Source: Chloroflexota bacterium
GTDB lineage: Bacteria; Chloroflexota; Limnocylindria; Limnocylindrales; CSP1-4
Assembly: GCA_021785175.1 (NCBI GenBank)
Contig: JAJYGH010000092.1
Span: 1 to 61,526, forward strand
DNA length: 61,526 nucleotides
Reading direction: 5' to 3'
Part shown: positions 8,614 through 16,646 of the stretch, piece by piece
How the letters are laid out: each line of letters opens with the position of its first letter
Position numbering within the stretch: position 1 is the stretch's first letter
The notes under the pieces: generated by a model
Database searches by the model: none
Told to the model about the DNA's origin: nothing
Seen by the model: the letters and a program-made list of their open reading frames with translations, nothing else
Program-made: the position numbers and the translations under genes

Positions 8614-9750
8614 TCACTGCGGGACGTTGAGCGTCCCTTCCGTGATCGCCTTGATCAGCGAGTCGCCCTTGGCCTTCACGCTCGCCGGCAGGTTGTAGCC
8701 GGAGTTGTACTGGATGACCTCGCCGCCGTTGCCGAGGCCGATGGTGTACGTGGCGCCGCCGAGCGTGCCGCCGCGGATCGCGGTGAACATCTGCTTGAGG
8801 ATCGGCGTCCAGTCGTAGACCTGTGCCGACACTTCGTTCTTCGGCGCCAGCGACGCCTGCGTCCACTGCGTTCCGAACCACGGCAGGTTGTCGCTGCGGG
8901 CCACGCCGATCGCGCCGACGACCGCCTGCGCGGTCCCGGTCAGCACATCCGCGCCGCCGGAAACGAACGTCTTGGCCGCGGCCGCGAACAGGCTCGCGTC
9001 ACTGAAGGAGCCCGTGTAGACCGGGTTGACGGTGATGGACTTGTCGACCGACTTCGCGCCGGCGACGAACCCGTCGACGTACAGCTTCGCGTCGCCGACG
9101 GCGATGGGCCCGATGACTCCGAGGACCTTCGACTTGCTGAGCATGGCGGCCATCGCGCCCTGGACGTAGCCGCCCTCGTTCGAGGCCGCCTGGTACGCGA
9201 AGACGTTCGGCAGGTTGTAGGTCGTGCCCGCGGTGCCCCAGGCGAACGAGACCTTGGGGAACTGCGGGGCGAGCTGCTGGATCGTCGAGCCGTACTGGGA
9301 ACCGTGGGCGATGACGAGGTTGTAGCCCTCGGACGCGTACTGCCGGATCACGTTGCCGGCGTCGGCCACGACGAACTGGTTGTCCGAGATCGCGATCTGC
9401 AGGTGGTACTGCTGCTGCATCGAGTTCAGCGCGTCGACCATCGATTCGCTGAACGCCAGGTCGTTCTTGGCGCTCGGGCAGACGAGCGCGACCTTGAGGA
9501 CCTGCCCCGTGCCGGCGCCGGTTGCGGCGCTCGCCGCCGCGGAGGCGGCGGGGGCGCTGGCGGCGGCCGATGCGGGGGCCGCCGACGCGGCGGCCGATGC
9601 GGGCGCCGTCGATGCCGCCGGCGCGCTGCTCACGGCCGGCGCCGTGCTTGCGACGGGCGCCGCGGTCGCGCCCGAGCCGCACGCCGCCACGATCAGCAGC
9701 GCTGCGCTCGCGGCGAGCAGTGACGTCCCTCTGCTGGTGGTTCTCTGCAT
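8614..9750 (-). CDS. BMP-family substrate-binding lipoprotein, transporter B
   Basis: Second BMP/PnrA-like lipoprotein, 378 residues. The signal peptide ends at lipobox VAAC (cysteine 24) and is followed by an Ala/Ser/Pro-rich tether of about 60 residues. The binding domain begins LKVALVCPSAKNDLAFSESM, which resembles Med-type BMP proteins. YNLVIAHGSQYGSTIQQLAP and ASNEGGYVQGAMAAMLSKS are further family blocks. The ATG at 9750 has AGGAGGG about 8 nt upstream. The ligand-binding part differs considerably from the other lipoprotein, so the two importers probably prefer different ligands, for example nucleosides versus bases. Confidence 0.9.
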   Translation of the reverse strand: MQRTTSRGTSLLAASAALLIVAACGSGATAAPVASTAPAVSSAPAASTAPASAAASAAPASAAASAPAASAAASAATGAGTGQVLKVALVCPSAKNDLAFSESMVDALNSMQQQYHLQIAISDNQFVVADAGNVIRQYASEGYNLVIAHGSQYGSTIQQLAPQFPKVSFAWGTAGTTYNLPNVFAYQAASNEGGYVQGAMAAMLSKSKVLGVIGPIAVGDAKLYVDGFVAGAKSVDKSITVNPVYTGSFSDASLFAAAAKTFVSGGADVLTGTAQAVVGAIGVARSDNLPWFGTQWTQASLAPKNEVSAQVYDWTPILKQMFTAIRGGTLGGATYTIGLGNGGEVIQYNSGYNLPASVKAKGDSLIKAITEGTLNVPQ

Positions 9751-9855
9751 ATGCCTGGCCCTCCTTGTGAACGGACCGGTGGACAGGTGGGGGTGGATGT
9801 GTGCGCGGGGGTCGCCGGATCGGTGGGTGGGGTCATTCGTGCGCGGTCGAATGGC

Positions 9856-10788
9856 TCACTCTCCTCTCTCGTACGGCTTGCCGAGGACCGCGGGCTGCCG
9901 GAAGCGGCGGCCCACCCAGAGCAGCGCGAGCACCGTCAGGACCGCGGGCGCCGTTGCCGCCAGGTCGGATGCGCTGAGCGGGATGATCCCGAGCGCCTTC
10001 CACGCGAGCACCACCGCCGCGACGAGCCCATAGAGGAGGGACCCGCCCATGACACCGACGGCCGTCCACGCGCCGAAGTAGACGAGCGCGACAGCGATGA
10101 ACCCCTCGCTCTGGGTGAGGTTCTGCTGGAAGATCCCGTCGTAGAGCAGCAGGCTGGTTCCAGCCAGCCCGGCCATCGAGCAACCGATGAGCACCGCGGA
10201 CCAGCGGATCCGTGCCACGCTCACGCCGAGGCTGTCCGCGGCGGCCGGGTTCTCGCCCGCCGCCTTGATCTTCATGCCGTACGTCGTGCGGTCGAGGATG
10301 AAGGTCACGACGGGCACGAGCAGGAACGCGAAGTAGACGAGGAGCGTCTGCTGGAAGAGCATCGGGCCGAGAATGGGGATGTCCGCCAGCACGGGGATGC
10401 GGAATGCCGGCAGCGACGCGATCGGCAGTGGCGTCCCGACGAGCTTCACGAACAGCAGGTCGGAGAGCCCGAGCCCGAAGAGGTAGACGCCGATCCCGCT
10501 GATGCCCTGTTCGGCCTTGAGCGTGACGCTGATGAACGCCGTCGCGATTCCCATGAGGAAGCCGACGCCGACACCGGACAGCACGGCGAGCCCGAGGTTC
10601 CCGGTGTTGAGCGCGACGTAGTAGCTCGTGAACGCAGACAGCAGCATGATCCCGTCGAGCCCGAGGTTGATCACGCCGCTGCGCTGGCCGATCGTCTCGC
10701 CGAGCGACGCGAGCAGGAACGGGGTCGCAAGCGCGATGCCCGAGGCGACCGTCGCCGTCAGGATGGCCTGCGTGAAGAACTGGCTCAC
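9856..10788 (-). CDS. Nucleoside ABC transporter permease (second permease of transporter B)
   Basis: BPD_transp_2 permease, 310 residues, NupQ-like. The N-terminal block LLASLGETIGQRSGVINLGL and the loop AAGENPAAADSLGVSVAR are diagnostic, and the rest is hydrophobic helices. The start is GTG 10788, which overlaps the stop of the preceding permease (GTGA); an earlier in-frame start would lie inside that neighbour. A gap of 105 bp separates it from the lipoprotein gene downstream. Confidence 0.92.
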   Translation of the reverse strand: MSQFFTQAILTATVASGIALATPFLLASLGETIGQRSGVINLGLDGIMLLSAFTSYYVALNTGNLGLAVLSGVGVGFLMGIATAFISVTLKAEQGISGIGVYLFGLGLSDLLFVKLVGTPLPIASLPAFRIPVLADIPILGPMLFQQTLLVYFAFLLVPVVTFILDRTTYGMKIKAAGENPAAADSLGVSVARIRWSAVLIGCSMAGLAGTSLLLYDGIFQQNLTQSEGFIAVALVYFGAWTAVGVMGGSLLYGLVAAVVLAWKALGIIPLSASDLAATAPAVLTVLALLWVGRRFRQPAVLGKPYERGE

Positions 10789-11942
10789 GCGCTGCCTCCA
10801 TCGACGAGCGTGGCGGGTGGCGTGCCCGGGGTCCCGGCTCCCGCGGGCGCGACGTGCGCGAGCGCGAGGGCGCGGCTGCGGGCGCGGTGACGCAGGTACT
10901 CGAGCGACACGATGAACACCACGGCGAGCCCGATGAGCGTCGTGACGAGGTCGGACGGGACGCCTGTCGCGACCTGCAGCGAGTTCCCGCCGACGACCAG
11001 CCCGCCGAACAGGAACGCCGACACGATCGCGTAGATCGGGTTCAGCCCGCCGAACAGTGCGACGACGATGCCGTTGAACCCTGCGGACCCTGTGAACCCG
11101 GTCAGGCTGCCATCCGTGACGAGGCGGTGCGACAGGCTGCCGAACACGAGGAGCGCGCCCGCCAGCCCGCACATCGCGCCGCTGAGCGTCATCGCGAGCG
11201 TGACGGTCCGCTTGACCGGCATCCCGGCGTAGGTGGCGGCCGGGATGGAGAGTCCCACGGCGCGGATTCGGAAGCCGAAGCTGGTGCGCCACAGCAGGAA
11301 GTACACGGCGAATGCGACGATGACCGCGACCAGCACGCCGAGGTGGAGCTGGGTGCCGGGCACCAGGATCGGCAGCCACGAGTTGGGGGAGAGCAGCCGG
11401 GTCTCGGGGATCAGCCCGCCCGTCGAGAAGGCTGACTTGTCGACCATCGGGCCGGCGAGCAGGAAATTCATCAGCTGCACGGCAACGAGGTTCAGCATGA
11501 TCGTGCTGAGAATCTCGTTGACGTTGAAGTACGCCTTGAACGCGCCCGGGATCGCGCCCCAGGCCGCGCCACCCGCGGCGCCTGCGAGCAGCACGAGCGG
11601 GATCAGGATGACGCTCGGCAGGTTCGGGAACGCAAGCGCGGTGGCGGCGCTCGCCAGGCCGCCCATCGCGATCTGACCCTCGCCGCCGATGTTGAAGACG
11701 TTCGCGCGGAACGCGATGCAGATCCCGACGGCGACCAGCAGCAGCGGCGCGGCCTTCACTGCCGTCGCGCCCAGCGCATAACTGCTCCCGAACGCGCCCT
11801 GGACGAGGGCGCGGTACCCGTTGATGGGGTCCGCCCCGAAGGCCGCCATCATGACCGCGCCGACGAGCAGCGCGCCCACGAGCGCGGCTGGCAGCGCAAT
11901 CCAGCTGAAGAGGAGGAGGCGCCAGTCGACGCCGCTCCGCAT
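10785..11942 (-). CDS. Nucleoside ABC transporter permease (first permease of transporter B)
   Basis: BPD_transp_2 permease, NupP-like, 385 residues from ATG 11942. The block VGICIAFRANVFNIGGEGQI is the family hallmark and TYAGMPVKRTVTLAMTLSGA is a conserved cytoplasmic loop. I prefer ATG 11942 (MRSGVDWRLLLFSW) because it starts a few residues before the first helix. A GTG seven codons upstream is possible, but longer in-frame readings give a Pro/Arg/His-rich, non-membrane N-terminus. It is the first gene of the minus-strand import block and lies 230 bp downstream of an operator copy at 12172-12192. Confidence 0.9.
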   Translation of the reverse strand: MRSGVDWRLLLFSWIALPAALVGALLVGAVMMAAFGADPINGYRALVQGAFGSSYALGATAVKAAPLLLVAVGICIAFRANVFNIGGEGQIAMGGLASAATALAFPNLPSVILIPLVLLAGAAGGAAWGAIPGAFKAYFNVNEILSTIMLNLVAVQLMNFLLAGPMVDKSAFSTGGLIPETRLLSPNSWLPILVPGTQLHLGVLVAVIVAFAVYFLLWRTSFGFRIRAVGLSIPAATYAGMPVKRTVTLAMTLSGAMCGLAGALLVFGSLSHRLVTDGSLTGFTGSAGFNGIVVALFGGLNPIYAIVSAFLFGGLVVGGNSLQVATGVPSDLVTTLIGLAVVFIVSLEYLRHRARSRALALAHVAPAGAGTPGTPPATLVDGGSA

Positions 11943-12171
11943 CGCCGGCCGGGCTCCGCTCACCGGGCGATGCCGGTCATGCGAAGCGTGTGGCCCAGGC
12001 GAGACGTCCGGCCCGAGCCCATGGCCGGGTCGCGAAGGACCCGGCCGGCCCACGCAGCGGGCGGTCGCGGGGTCCCGTGGACGGCCCGCGCCAGCGGCGG
12101 GACCCCTGCCGTCCCTGGAGTTCGGTTCCGGTGCGAGCGATCCAATGTCGAACCGCCGATCTCCGACGAGT

Positions 12172-12192
12172 GCCAGACGTTAGTCGTCCGAC
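12172..12192 (-). promoter_or_regulatory. Operator copy 1, upstream of the nucleoside transporters
   Basis: On the minus strand this site carries the core GACGACTAACGTCTGG. It matches the copy at 27560-27580 at 18 of 21 positions and the copy at 12515-12535 at 17 of 21. It is an imperfect palindrome and is oriented toward the import block. By position it is the likely binding site through which the neighbouring GntR protein controls transporter expression. Confidence 0.7.
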
Positions 12193-12508
12193 ATGCACGC
12201 GCGGCTGTTGTGGCACGGGGAGGATACACGCCCAAGAGCCGTTCGGCCTGTTCGCTTCCCTCGCCGGGGTGGGGCCGGCAAGCGGTCATCGCCTCCGCCG
12301 CCCTCCGCGACCGCCGATGTGGTTCCCTCCCGGCACGCACTGCAGGAAGGAGCTCGCACGATCCGAACGAAGGCATGACGCGACCGGCCGACCCGGGCGA
12401 GAAGCCGAGGCGTGAAGGCACGTGGACGCCCGTCGGAGCGGTGTCACACCCCGGAACGTGCCGAATGGGCCGGTGATGATGTGCCGCGCGGAGGGTACCC
12501 GGATCGCA

Positions 12509-12514
12509 TAAGAT
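12509..12514 (+). promoter_or_regulatory. Candidate -10 element (TAAGAT) of the regulator/purine island promoter
   Basis: TAAGAT fits the sigma-70 -10 pattern TANNNT and directly abuts operator copy 2, which would therefore cover the transcription start and the first transcribed bases. No good -35 hexamer is seen 17 bp upstream. The site is predicted by position only. Confidence 0.45.
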
Positions 12515-12535
12515 GTCAGATGACTAGCGTCTGAC
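12515..12535 (+). promoter_or_regulatory. Operator copy 2, upstream of the GntR regulator gene
   Basis: A 21-bp palindrome with perfect outer arms GTCAGA and TCTGAC around a 9-bp centre TGACTAGCG; 7 of the 10 possible base pairs match overall. It lies between the -10 hexamer and the regulator start codon. That is the usual place for autorepression by a dimeric GntR-family repressor. Confidence 0.75.
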
Positions 12536-12608
12536 GCCCAGACGACGTCGTTGACGTCGGACGCCGCCGCCGAGAAACGACGGCTCGGACTTGCACGCGA
12601 GGCATGCG

Positions 12609-13409
12609 ATGGTTCGCCGCGGTCCCACGCTCGCTCGCCAGGCCGCCCTCGAGGTCCTGGACGGGATTCGCTCCGGGGAGCTGGCAGGCGAGGACGGGCT
12701 ACTGCCATCGGAGGCGGCGCTGAGTCACCGTCTCGGCGTCAGCCGCGCGACGCTGCGCGAGGCGCTGTCGCAGCTCGAGCACAGCGGGATGATCGTCCGC
12801 CGCCACGGGATCGGGACGTTCGTGAGCCGCGGACAGCCGCTCATGGACTCGGGCCTCGAGCAGCTCGAGAGCCTCGAAACGCTCGCCCGGCGGACGGGCG
12901 TCGACAGCCACATGGGCCAGTGCGACATCGAGGAGCGTGTCGCGACGCGCGCCGAGGCGGACGCGCTCGGGCTCGCCTCCCCGGTCCGCGTCCTTGCCGT
13001 CGAGCGGGTCATGCTTTCCGGCGACCGCCCGGTCGCCTACCTCGTCGACGTCGTCCCCACCGACCTCCTCGACCCGCAGCTGCTGCGCGAGTCGTTCGAC
13101 GGCTCCGTCCTCGACCTGCTCCTCGAGCGCGGGGACCCGCCGCTCCAGCACTCGCACACGGAGCTCTGCGCCGAGGCGGCCAGTCCGGAGCTCGCTCGCG
13201 CCATGCGCCTGCAGCCGGGAGATCCGCTGCTCCGCCTGACCGCGCAGCTCTACACGACGGACGGCCTCATCGTCGACTACTCGGTGAGCCACTTCGGCCC
13301 GGGGCACTTCCGGTTCCACGTCATCCGCCGCGTCAGCCAGCTCGCGCCGCTCGCCTCGGATCGGGAAGCGGACGCCGGCGGCAGGGAACTGGTAGCCGTG
13401 AGCCCCTGA
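12609..13409 (+). CDS. GntR-family transcriptional regulator with UTRA ligand domain (HutC type)
   Basis: Cytoplasmic dimeric DNA-binding regulator, 266 residues. An N-terminal winged helix (about residues 5-70) has LLPSEAALSHRLGVSRATLR, then EALSQLEHSGMIVRRHGIGTFV. It is followed by a UTRA effector domain (about 95-255) with RVLAVERVML and VAYLVDVVPTDLL. I chose ATG 12609 over the in-frame TTG at 12591: it is the better start codon and a GAGG-like sequence precedes it. It is divergent from the nucleoside importers and is the first gene of the purine island, and the shared palindrome lies in front of it. The effector is probably a purine-derived intermediate, which is inference. Confidence 0.92.
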   Translation: MVRRGPTLARQAALEVLDGIRSGELAGEDGLLPSEAALSHRLGVSRATLREALSQLEHSGMIVRRHGIGTFVSRGQPLMDSGLEQLESLETLARRTGVDSHMGQCDIEERVATRAEADALGLASPVRVLAVERVMLSGDRPVAYLVDVVPTDLLDPQLLRESFDGSVLDLLLERGDPPLQHSHTELCAEAASPELARAMRLQPGDPLLRLTAQLYTTDGLIVDYSVSHFGPGHFRFHVIRRVSQLAPLASDREADAGGRELVAVSP

Positions 13410-13415
13410 TCCACG

Positions 13416-13431
13416 GCCCCGCGTGCGGGGC
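13416..13431 (+). terminator. Short GC hairpin after the regulator gene
   Basis: GCCCCGC and GCGGGGC form a 7-bp inverted repeat separated by two bases (in practice a shorter stem with a larger loop), 6 bp after the regulator stop codon. No T-run follows. It could act as an attenuator or an RNA-stability element between the regulator and the catabolic genes. Confidence 0.3.
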
Positions 13432-13507
13432 ACTCGACGCGCCTCTCCCGATCCATCGTTCCGTGAAGCGGACCGCAGGGAGCCGGTCCAAGGAGGGTCT
13501 TCCGAGT

Positions 13508-14461
13508 ATGCGCAGCTTCGCCGGCCGCGACATCCTGTCGCTCAAGGATTTCAGCCGTGACGAGTTCTTCCGCGTCTTCCAGGTTGCGAACGACCTCCGG
13601 CCGTTCGCCCGGGACCGCCGGAACACCGACCTGCTGAAGCACAAGACGATGCTCACGGCGTTCTACCAGCCGAGCACCCGCACGCGGCTCTCGCACGAGG
13701 CCGCGATGCTCCGCCTGGGCGGCAGCGTCCTGGGCTTCTCCGACGCGAAGATGACGCGCGCCGGCGACTTCTACCAGGAGTCGATCAAGGACACGTTCCA
13801 CATGCTGGAGTACTACGCGGACGTCATCGCGATCCGCCACTTCCAGCAGGGCGCGCCGGCCGAGGCCGCGAAGTGGGCGTCGGTACCGGTCATCAACTGC
13901 GGCGATGGCTGGGGCGAGCACCCCACCCAGGTCCTCACCGACCTCTACACGACGTGGCTCGAGAAGGGCACGCTCGACGGCCTGACCTGGGTCCTCGTCG
14001 GCGACATGCGCATGCGGACGATGCACTCGATCCTGTACGCGCTGTCCCAGTTCGACGCCAGGGCGATCGTGATCGGGCCGCCGGAGATGAGTCTCCTGCC
14101 CGAGTTCAAGGCCGAGCTCGACCTGCTCAACGTCGACTACGAAGAGGCGGGCGACATCCGCGACGTGATCGACCAGGCCGATGTCATCTACATGGAGCCG
14201 GTCGTCCAGGCGGACTACACCGCCTCCCGGCAGGAGCGCGGCGAGAACGTTGGCATGACGCCGCCCGAGTACTGCGTGACCCGCGAGCTGCTCCGCGACA
14301 AGGCGAAGCGCAGCTCGATGATCCTGCACTCGCTGCCCCGCATGGACGAGCTCCTGCCCGATGTCGACCAGACGCGCCACCAGCGCTACTGGGTCGAGGC
14401 GTTCAACGGCGTCGTCCTCAAGATGGGGATGCTGGCCCTGATCCTCGGCGCGGCCGAGTAG
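13508..14461 (+). CDS. Aspartate carbamoyltransferase-like enzyme (divergent paralogue, not obviously pyrimidine biosynthesis)
   Basis: 317 residues, two-domain carbamoyltransferase fold. The carbamoyl-phosphate motif STRTR sits in YQPSTRTRLSHEAAMLRLGG, and HPTQ lies in GDGWGEHPTQVLTDLYT. The C-terminal motif is HSLPRMDEL where aspartate carbamoyltransferase has HPLPR. The 80s loop (SDAKMTRAGDFYQESIKDT) lacks the usual KGE(S/T) lysine. It starts at ATG 13508, 10 nt after AGGAGGG. It is followed after 22 bp by a YgeW-like carbamoyltransferase and a carbamate kinase, and no other pyrimidine gene is nearby. A role in cleaving a carbamoylated intermediate of purine breakdown to carbamoyl phosphate is therefore more likely than UMP synthesis. 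That role is inferred; the family assignment is firm. Confidence 0.85.
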   Translation: MRSFAGRDILSLKDFSRDEFFRVFQVANDLRPFARDRRNTDLLKHKTMLTAFYQPSTRTRLSHEAAMLRLGGSVLGFSDAKMTRAGDFYQESIKDTFHMLEYYADVIAIRHFQQGAPAEAAKWASVPVINCGDGWGEHPTQVLTDLYTTWLEKGTLDGLTWVLVGDMRMRTMHSILYALSQFDARAIVIGPPEMSLLPEFKAELDLLNVDYEEAGDIRDVIDQADVIYMEPVVQADYTASRQERGENVGMTPPEYCVTRELLRDKAKRSSMILHSLPRMDELLPDVDQTRHQRYWVEAFNGVVLKMGMLALILGAAE

Positions 14462-14483
14462 CCGGGCCGGCGAGGAGACGTCG

Positions 14484-15461
14484 ATGCAGACCAACCTGCG
14501 CGGCCGGGACCTGATCTCGCTCCAGGAGTGGACCTTCGAGGAGGTCCAGTCCGTCCTCGAGGTCGCGGCCCAGCTCAAGCGCGAGCGTGCGCTCGGGATC
14601 CCGCACCCGCTCCTGCGGGACCGCACCCTGGCCATGCTGTTCTTCTTCAGCAGCACGCGGACGCGCGGCTCGTTCGAGTCCGGCATGGCGCAGCTCGGCG
14701 GCCACGCCGAGTTCATCGAGAGCCGGACGACGCAGATCGCCCACGGGGATACCCCGAAGGAGATCGGCGAGATCCTCGGCCGCTACAACGACGGGATCGC
14801 GATCCGCCACGTCACGTGGGGCGAGGGCAACGCGTACCAGCGCGCGGTCGCCGAGGCGAGCCGCGTGCCCGTCCTCAACATGCAGTGCGACCTGTTCCAC
14901 CCGCACCAGATCCTCGCGGACCTGATGACGATGCAGGAGAAGAAGGGCGACCTGCGCGGGAAGACGATCACCGTCAGCTGGGCCTACGCCGCGAGCTACC
15001 AGAAGCCGCTCAGCGTGCCGCTCGACCTGACGCTGGCCACGACCCGCTTCGGCATGAACGTCCGGCTGGTCCACCCGCCGGAATTCAGGCTGCCGCAGGA
15101 GTACGTCGACCAGGCCGGGGAGAACGCGCGCCAGTCGGGCGGATCGCTCGAGCTCATGGATGACTTCGATGCCGGGTTCAAGGGCTCGGACATCATCTAC
15201 GCCAAGAGCTGGGGCCCGCTGCTCGTCGCCAGGGACGACGAGGAGGGCGCGGCGATCGGCAAGCGGTACACCGACTGGATCACCGACGGGCGGCGCATGG
15301 CGATGGCGGCCGAGGACGCGATCTACATGCACCCGCTGCCGGCCGACCGGAACGTCGAGGTTGCCGACGAGGTCATCGACGGCCGGCACTCGGTGGTGTA
15401 CGACGAGGCGGAGAACCGCCTGCATGCCCAGAAGGCCGTGATGGCGCTCACGATGAGGTAG
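14484..15461 (+). CDS. YgeW-like knotted carbamoyltransferase
   Basis: 325 residues. STRTR at about residues 57-61 binds carbamoyl phosphate. The blocks SRTTQIAHGDTPKEIGEIL, NMQCDLFHPHQILADLM and WAYAASYQKPLSVPLDLTL, and the segment YAKSWGP, line up with E. coli YgeW rather than with ornithine or aspartate carbamoyltransferase. The C-terminal catalytic motif is MHPLPADR. YgeW genes sit in anaerobic purine/urate clusters. There they are thought to work in the phosphorolytic direction, releasing carbamoyl phosphate from a ureido compound, which carbamate kinase (here the next gene) turns into ATP. The start at ATG 14484 is supported by GGCGAGGAG upstream. Confidence 0.85.
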   Translation: MQTNLRGRDLISLQEWTFEEVQSVLEVAAQLKRERALGIPHPLLRDRTLAMLFFFSSTRTRGSFESGMAQLGGHAEFIESRTTQIAHGDTPKEIGEILGRYNDGIAIRHVTWGEGNAYQRAVAEASRVPVLNMQCDLFHPHQILADLMTMQEKKGDLRGKTITVSWAYAASYQKPLSVPLDLTLATTRFGMNVRLVHPPEFRLPQEYVDQAGENARQSGGSLELMDDFDAGFKGSDIIYAKSWGPLLVARDDEEGAAIGKRYTDWITDGRRMAMAAEDAIYMHPLPADRNVEVADEVIDGRHSVVYDEAENRLHAQKAVMALTMR

Positions 15462-15470
15462 GGCGCGGAG

Positions 15471-15498
15471 GCCCGGCCGGGTGGAAGCCCGGCCGGGC
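15471..15498 (+). terminator. Perfect 11-bp hairpin after the ygeW-like gene
   Basis: GCCCGGCCGGG (15471-15481) and its reverse complement (15488-15498) flank the loop TGGAAG, 9 bp after the stop codon. There is no T-run, so it may be a partial terminator or an mRNA-stabilising hairpin that sets the ratio of carbamoyltransferases to the downstream enzymes. The 106 bp that follow contain no gene. Confidence 0.5.
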
Positions 15499-15604
15499 TC
15501 CCGGTCCGGTCGGGCGCGCGGCGCGGTTGTCGCGACTCGGCCGGGACCCGCCTCCGGTTGACACCGGGGGCACCATTCACCGAGACCATCGGCCGAGGAG
15601 CGGA

Positions 15605-16543
15605 ATGGGCAAGATCGCAGTCGTCGCCGTGGGCGGCAACTCGCTCATCAAGGACAAGGCGCACGAGTCGGTGCCGGACCAGTACGCCGCGGCGGTCGAG
15701 TCGAGCCGCCACATCGCCGGCATGATCGAGCAGGGCTGGGATGTCATGCTGACCCACGGGAACGGCCCGCAGGTCGGCTTCATCCTCCGCCGCTCGGAGC
15801 TGTCGGCCGGTGAGCTCCATCCGGTGCCGCTCGACTACTGCGGCGCCGACACGCAGGGCGCGATCGGGTACATGTTCCAGCGCGCGCTGCGGAACGAGTT
15901 CGCAAAGCGCGGCATCGAGAAGTCGACGGCGACGATCATCACCCAGACGCTCGTCGACGCGAACGACCCGGCGTTCCAGAACCCGAGCAAGCCGATCGGC
16001 TCGTTCATGGATGAGCAGACGGCGAAGTCGCACGCCGCATCCGATGGCTGGGCGGTGGTCGAGGACGCGGGCCGCGGCTGGCGGCGCGTGGTGGCTTCGC
16101 CGATCCCGACGAAGCTCGTCGAGTTCGACGCGGTCCAGACCCTGCTCGACAAGGGGTTCACCGTCGTCGCCTCGGGCGGCGGCGGGATCCCGGTCGTCGA
16201 GCGCGACGGCGAGCTGTGGGGCGTCGAGGCGGTCATCGACAAGGACTACGCCGCGTCGGTCATCGCCCGCGACCTCAAGGCGGACCTGTTCCTCATCACG
16301 ACCGCCGTCGAGAAGGTCGCGCTGAATTTCGGCAAGCCCGACCAGCAGGAGCTCGACTCCCTGACGCTGGCGCAGGCGAAGGAGTACCTGGCCCAGGGCC
16401 ACTTCCTGAAGGGGTCGATGGGCCCCAAGGTCCAGGCGATCGTGTGGTACCTGGAGGCGGGCGGCAAGGAGGCGCTGATCACGAGCCCGGAGAACATCGC
16501 CCGCGCCCTGCGAGGCGAGACCGGGACGAGGTTCGTACCCTGA
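15605..16543 (+). CDS. arcC: Carbamate kinase
   Basis: 312 residues, amino-acid-kinase fold. It catalyses carbamoyl phosphate + ADP to carbamate + ATP, carbamate then decomposing to CO2 and ammonia. Recognisable blocks are VVAVGGNSL near the N-terminus, THGNGPQVGFILRR, YCGADTQGAIGYM, IPTKLVE and VASGGGGIPVV. The length is typical (about 310). The ATG at 15605 follows GAGGAG. Its place directly after the carbamoyltransferases argues for substrate-level ATP formation from purine nitrogen, as proposed for E. coli YqeA, rather than for arginine deiminase metabolism; no arginine deiminase gene is present. Confidence 0.93.
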   Translation: MGKIAVVAVGGNSLIKDKAHESVPDQYAAAVESSRHIAGMIEQGWDVMLTHGNGPQVGFILRRSELSAGELHPVPLDYCGADTQGAIGYMFQRALRNEFAKRGIEKSTATIITQTLVDANDPAFQNPSKPIGSFMDEQTAKSHAASDGWAVVEDAGRGWRRVVASPIPTKLVEFDAVQTLLDKGFTVVASGGGGIPVVERDGELWGVEAVIDKDYAASVIARDLKADLFLITTAVEKVALNFGKPDQQELDSLTLAQAKEYLAQGHFLKGSMGPKVQAIVWYLEAGGKEALITSPENIARALRGETGTRFVP

Positions 16544-16646
16544 GGGTCCGCCGACGGACGGGAGGGGCGTCGTTGGCGCGGCGCCCCTCCCGGAACGGCG
16601 GCACGGGCCGGGCGAGCGGACAGGCACAGCGAGGGTCGTGGCGCGA

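Larger units (their letters stand above)
11943..12608. promoter_or_regulatory. Divergent regulatory region between import block and GntR/purine island
   Basis: These 666 bp contain no supported gene. They hold two copies of the 21-bp palindromic operator, one oriented toward the transporters and one toward the regulator gene, and a good -10 hexamer (TAAGAT, 12509-12514) just before the second copy. The stretch 11943-12170 would be a long leader of the transporter transcript; I see no confident riboswitch or hairpin in it. A purine riboswitch would be a natural guess there, but no conserved core was recognised. Confidence 0.7.

Noticed and set aside
11943-12170. Possible purine riboswitch in the long leader of the import block
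   Set aside because: No conserved core or paired elements of known purine, preQ1 or xanthine riboswitches could be recognised; the palindromic operators explain regulation.
12591-12608. Earlier TTG start of the GntR regulator
   Set aside because: ATG 12609 is a better codon with a GAGG-like sequence before it, and the extra six residues are not part of the family.
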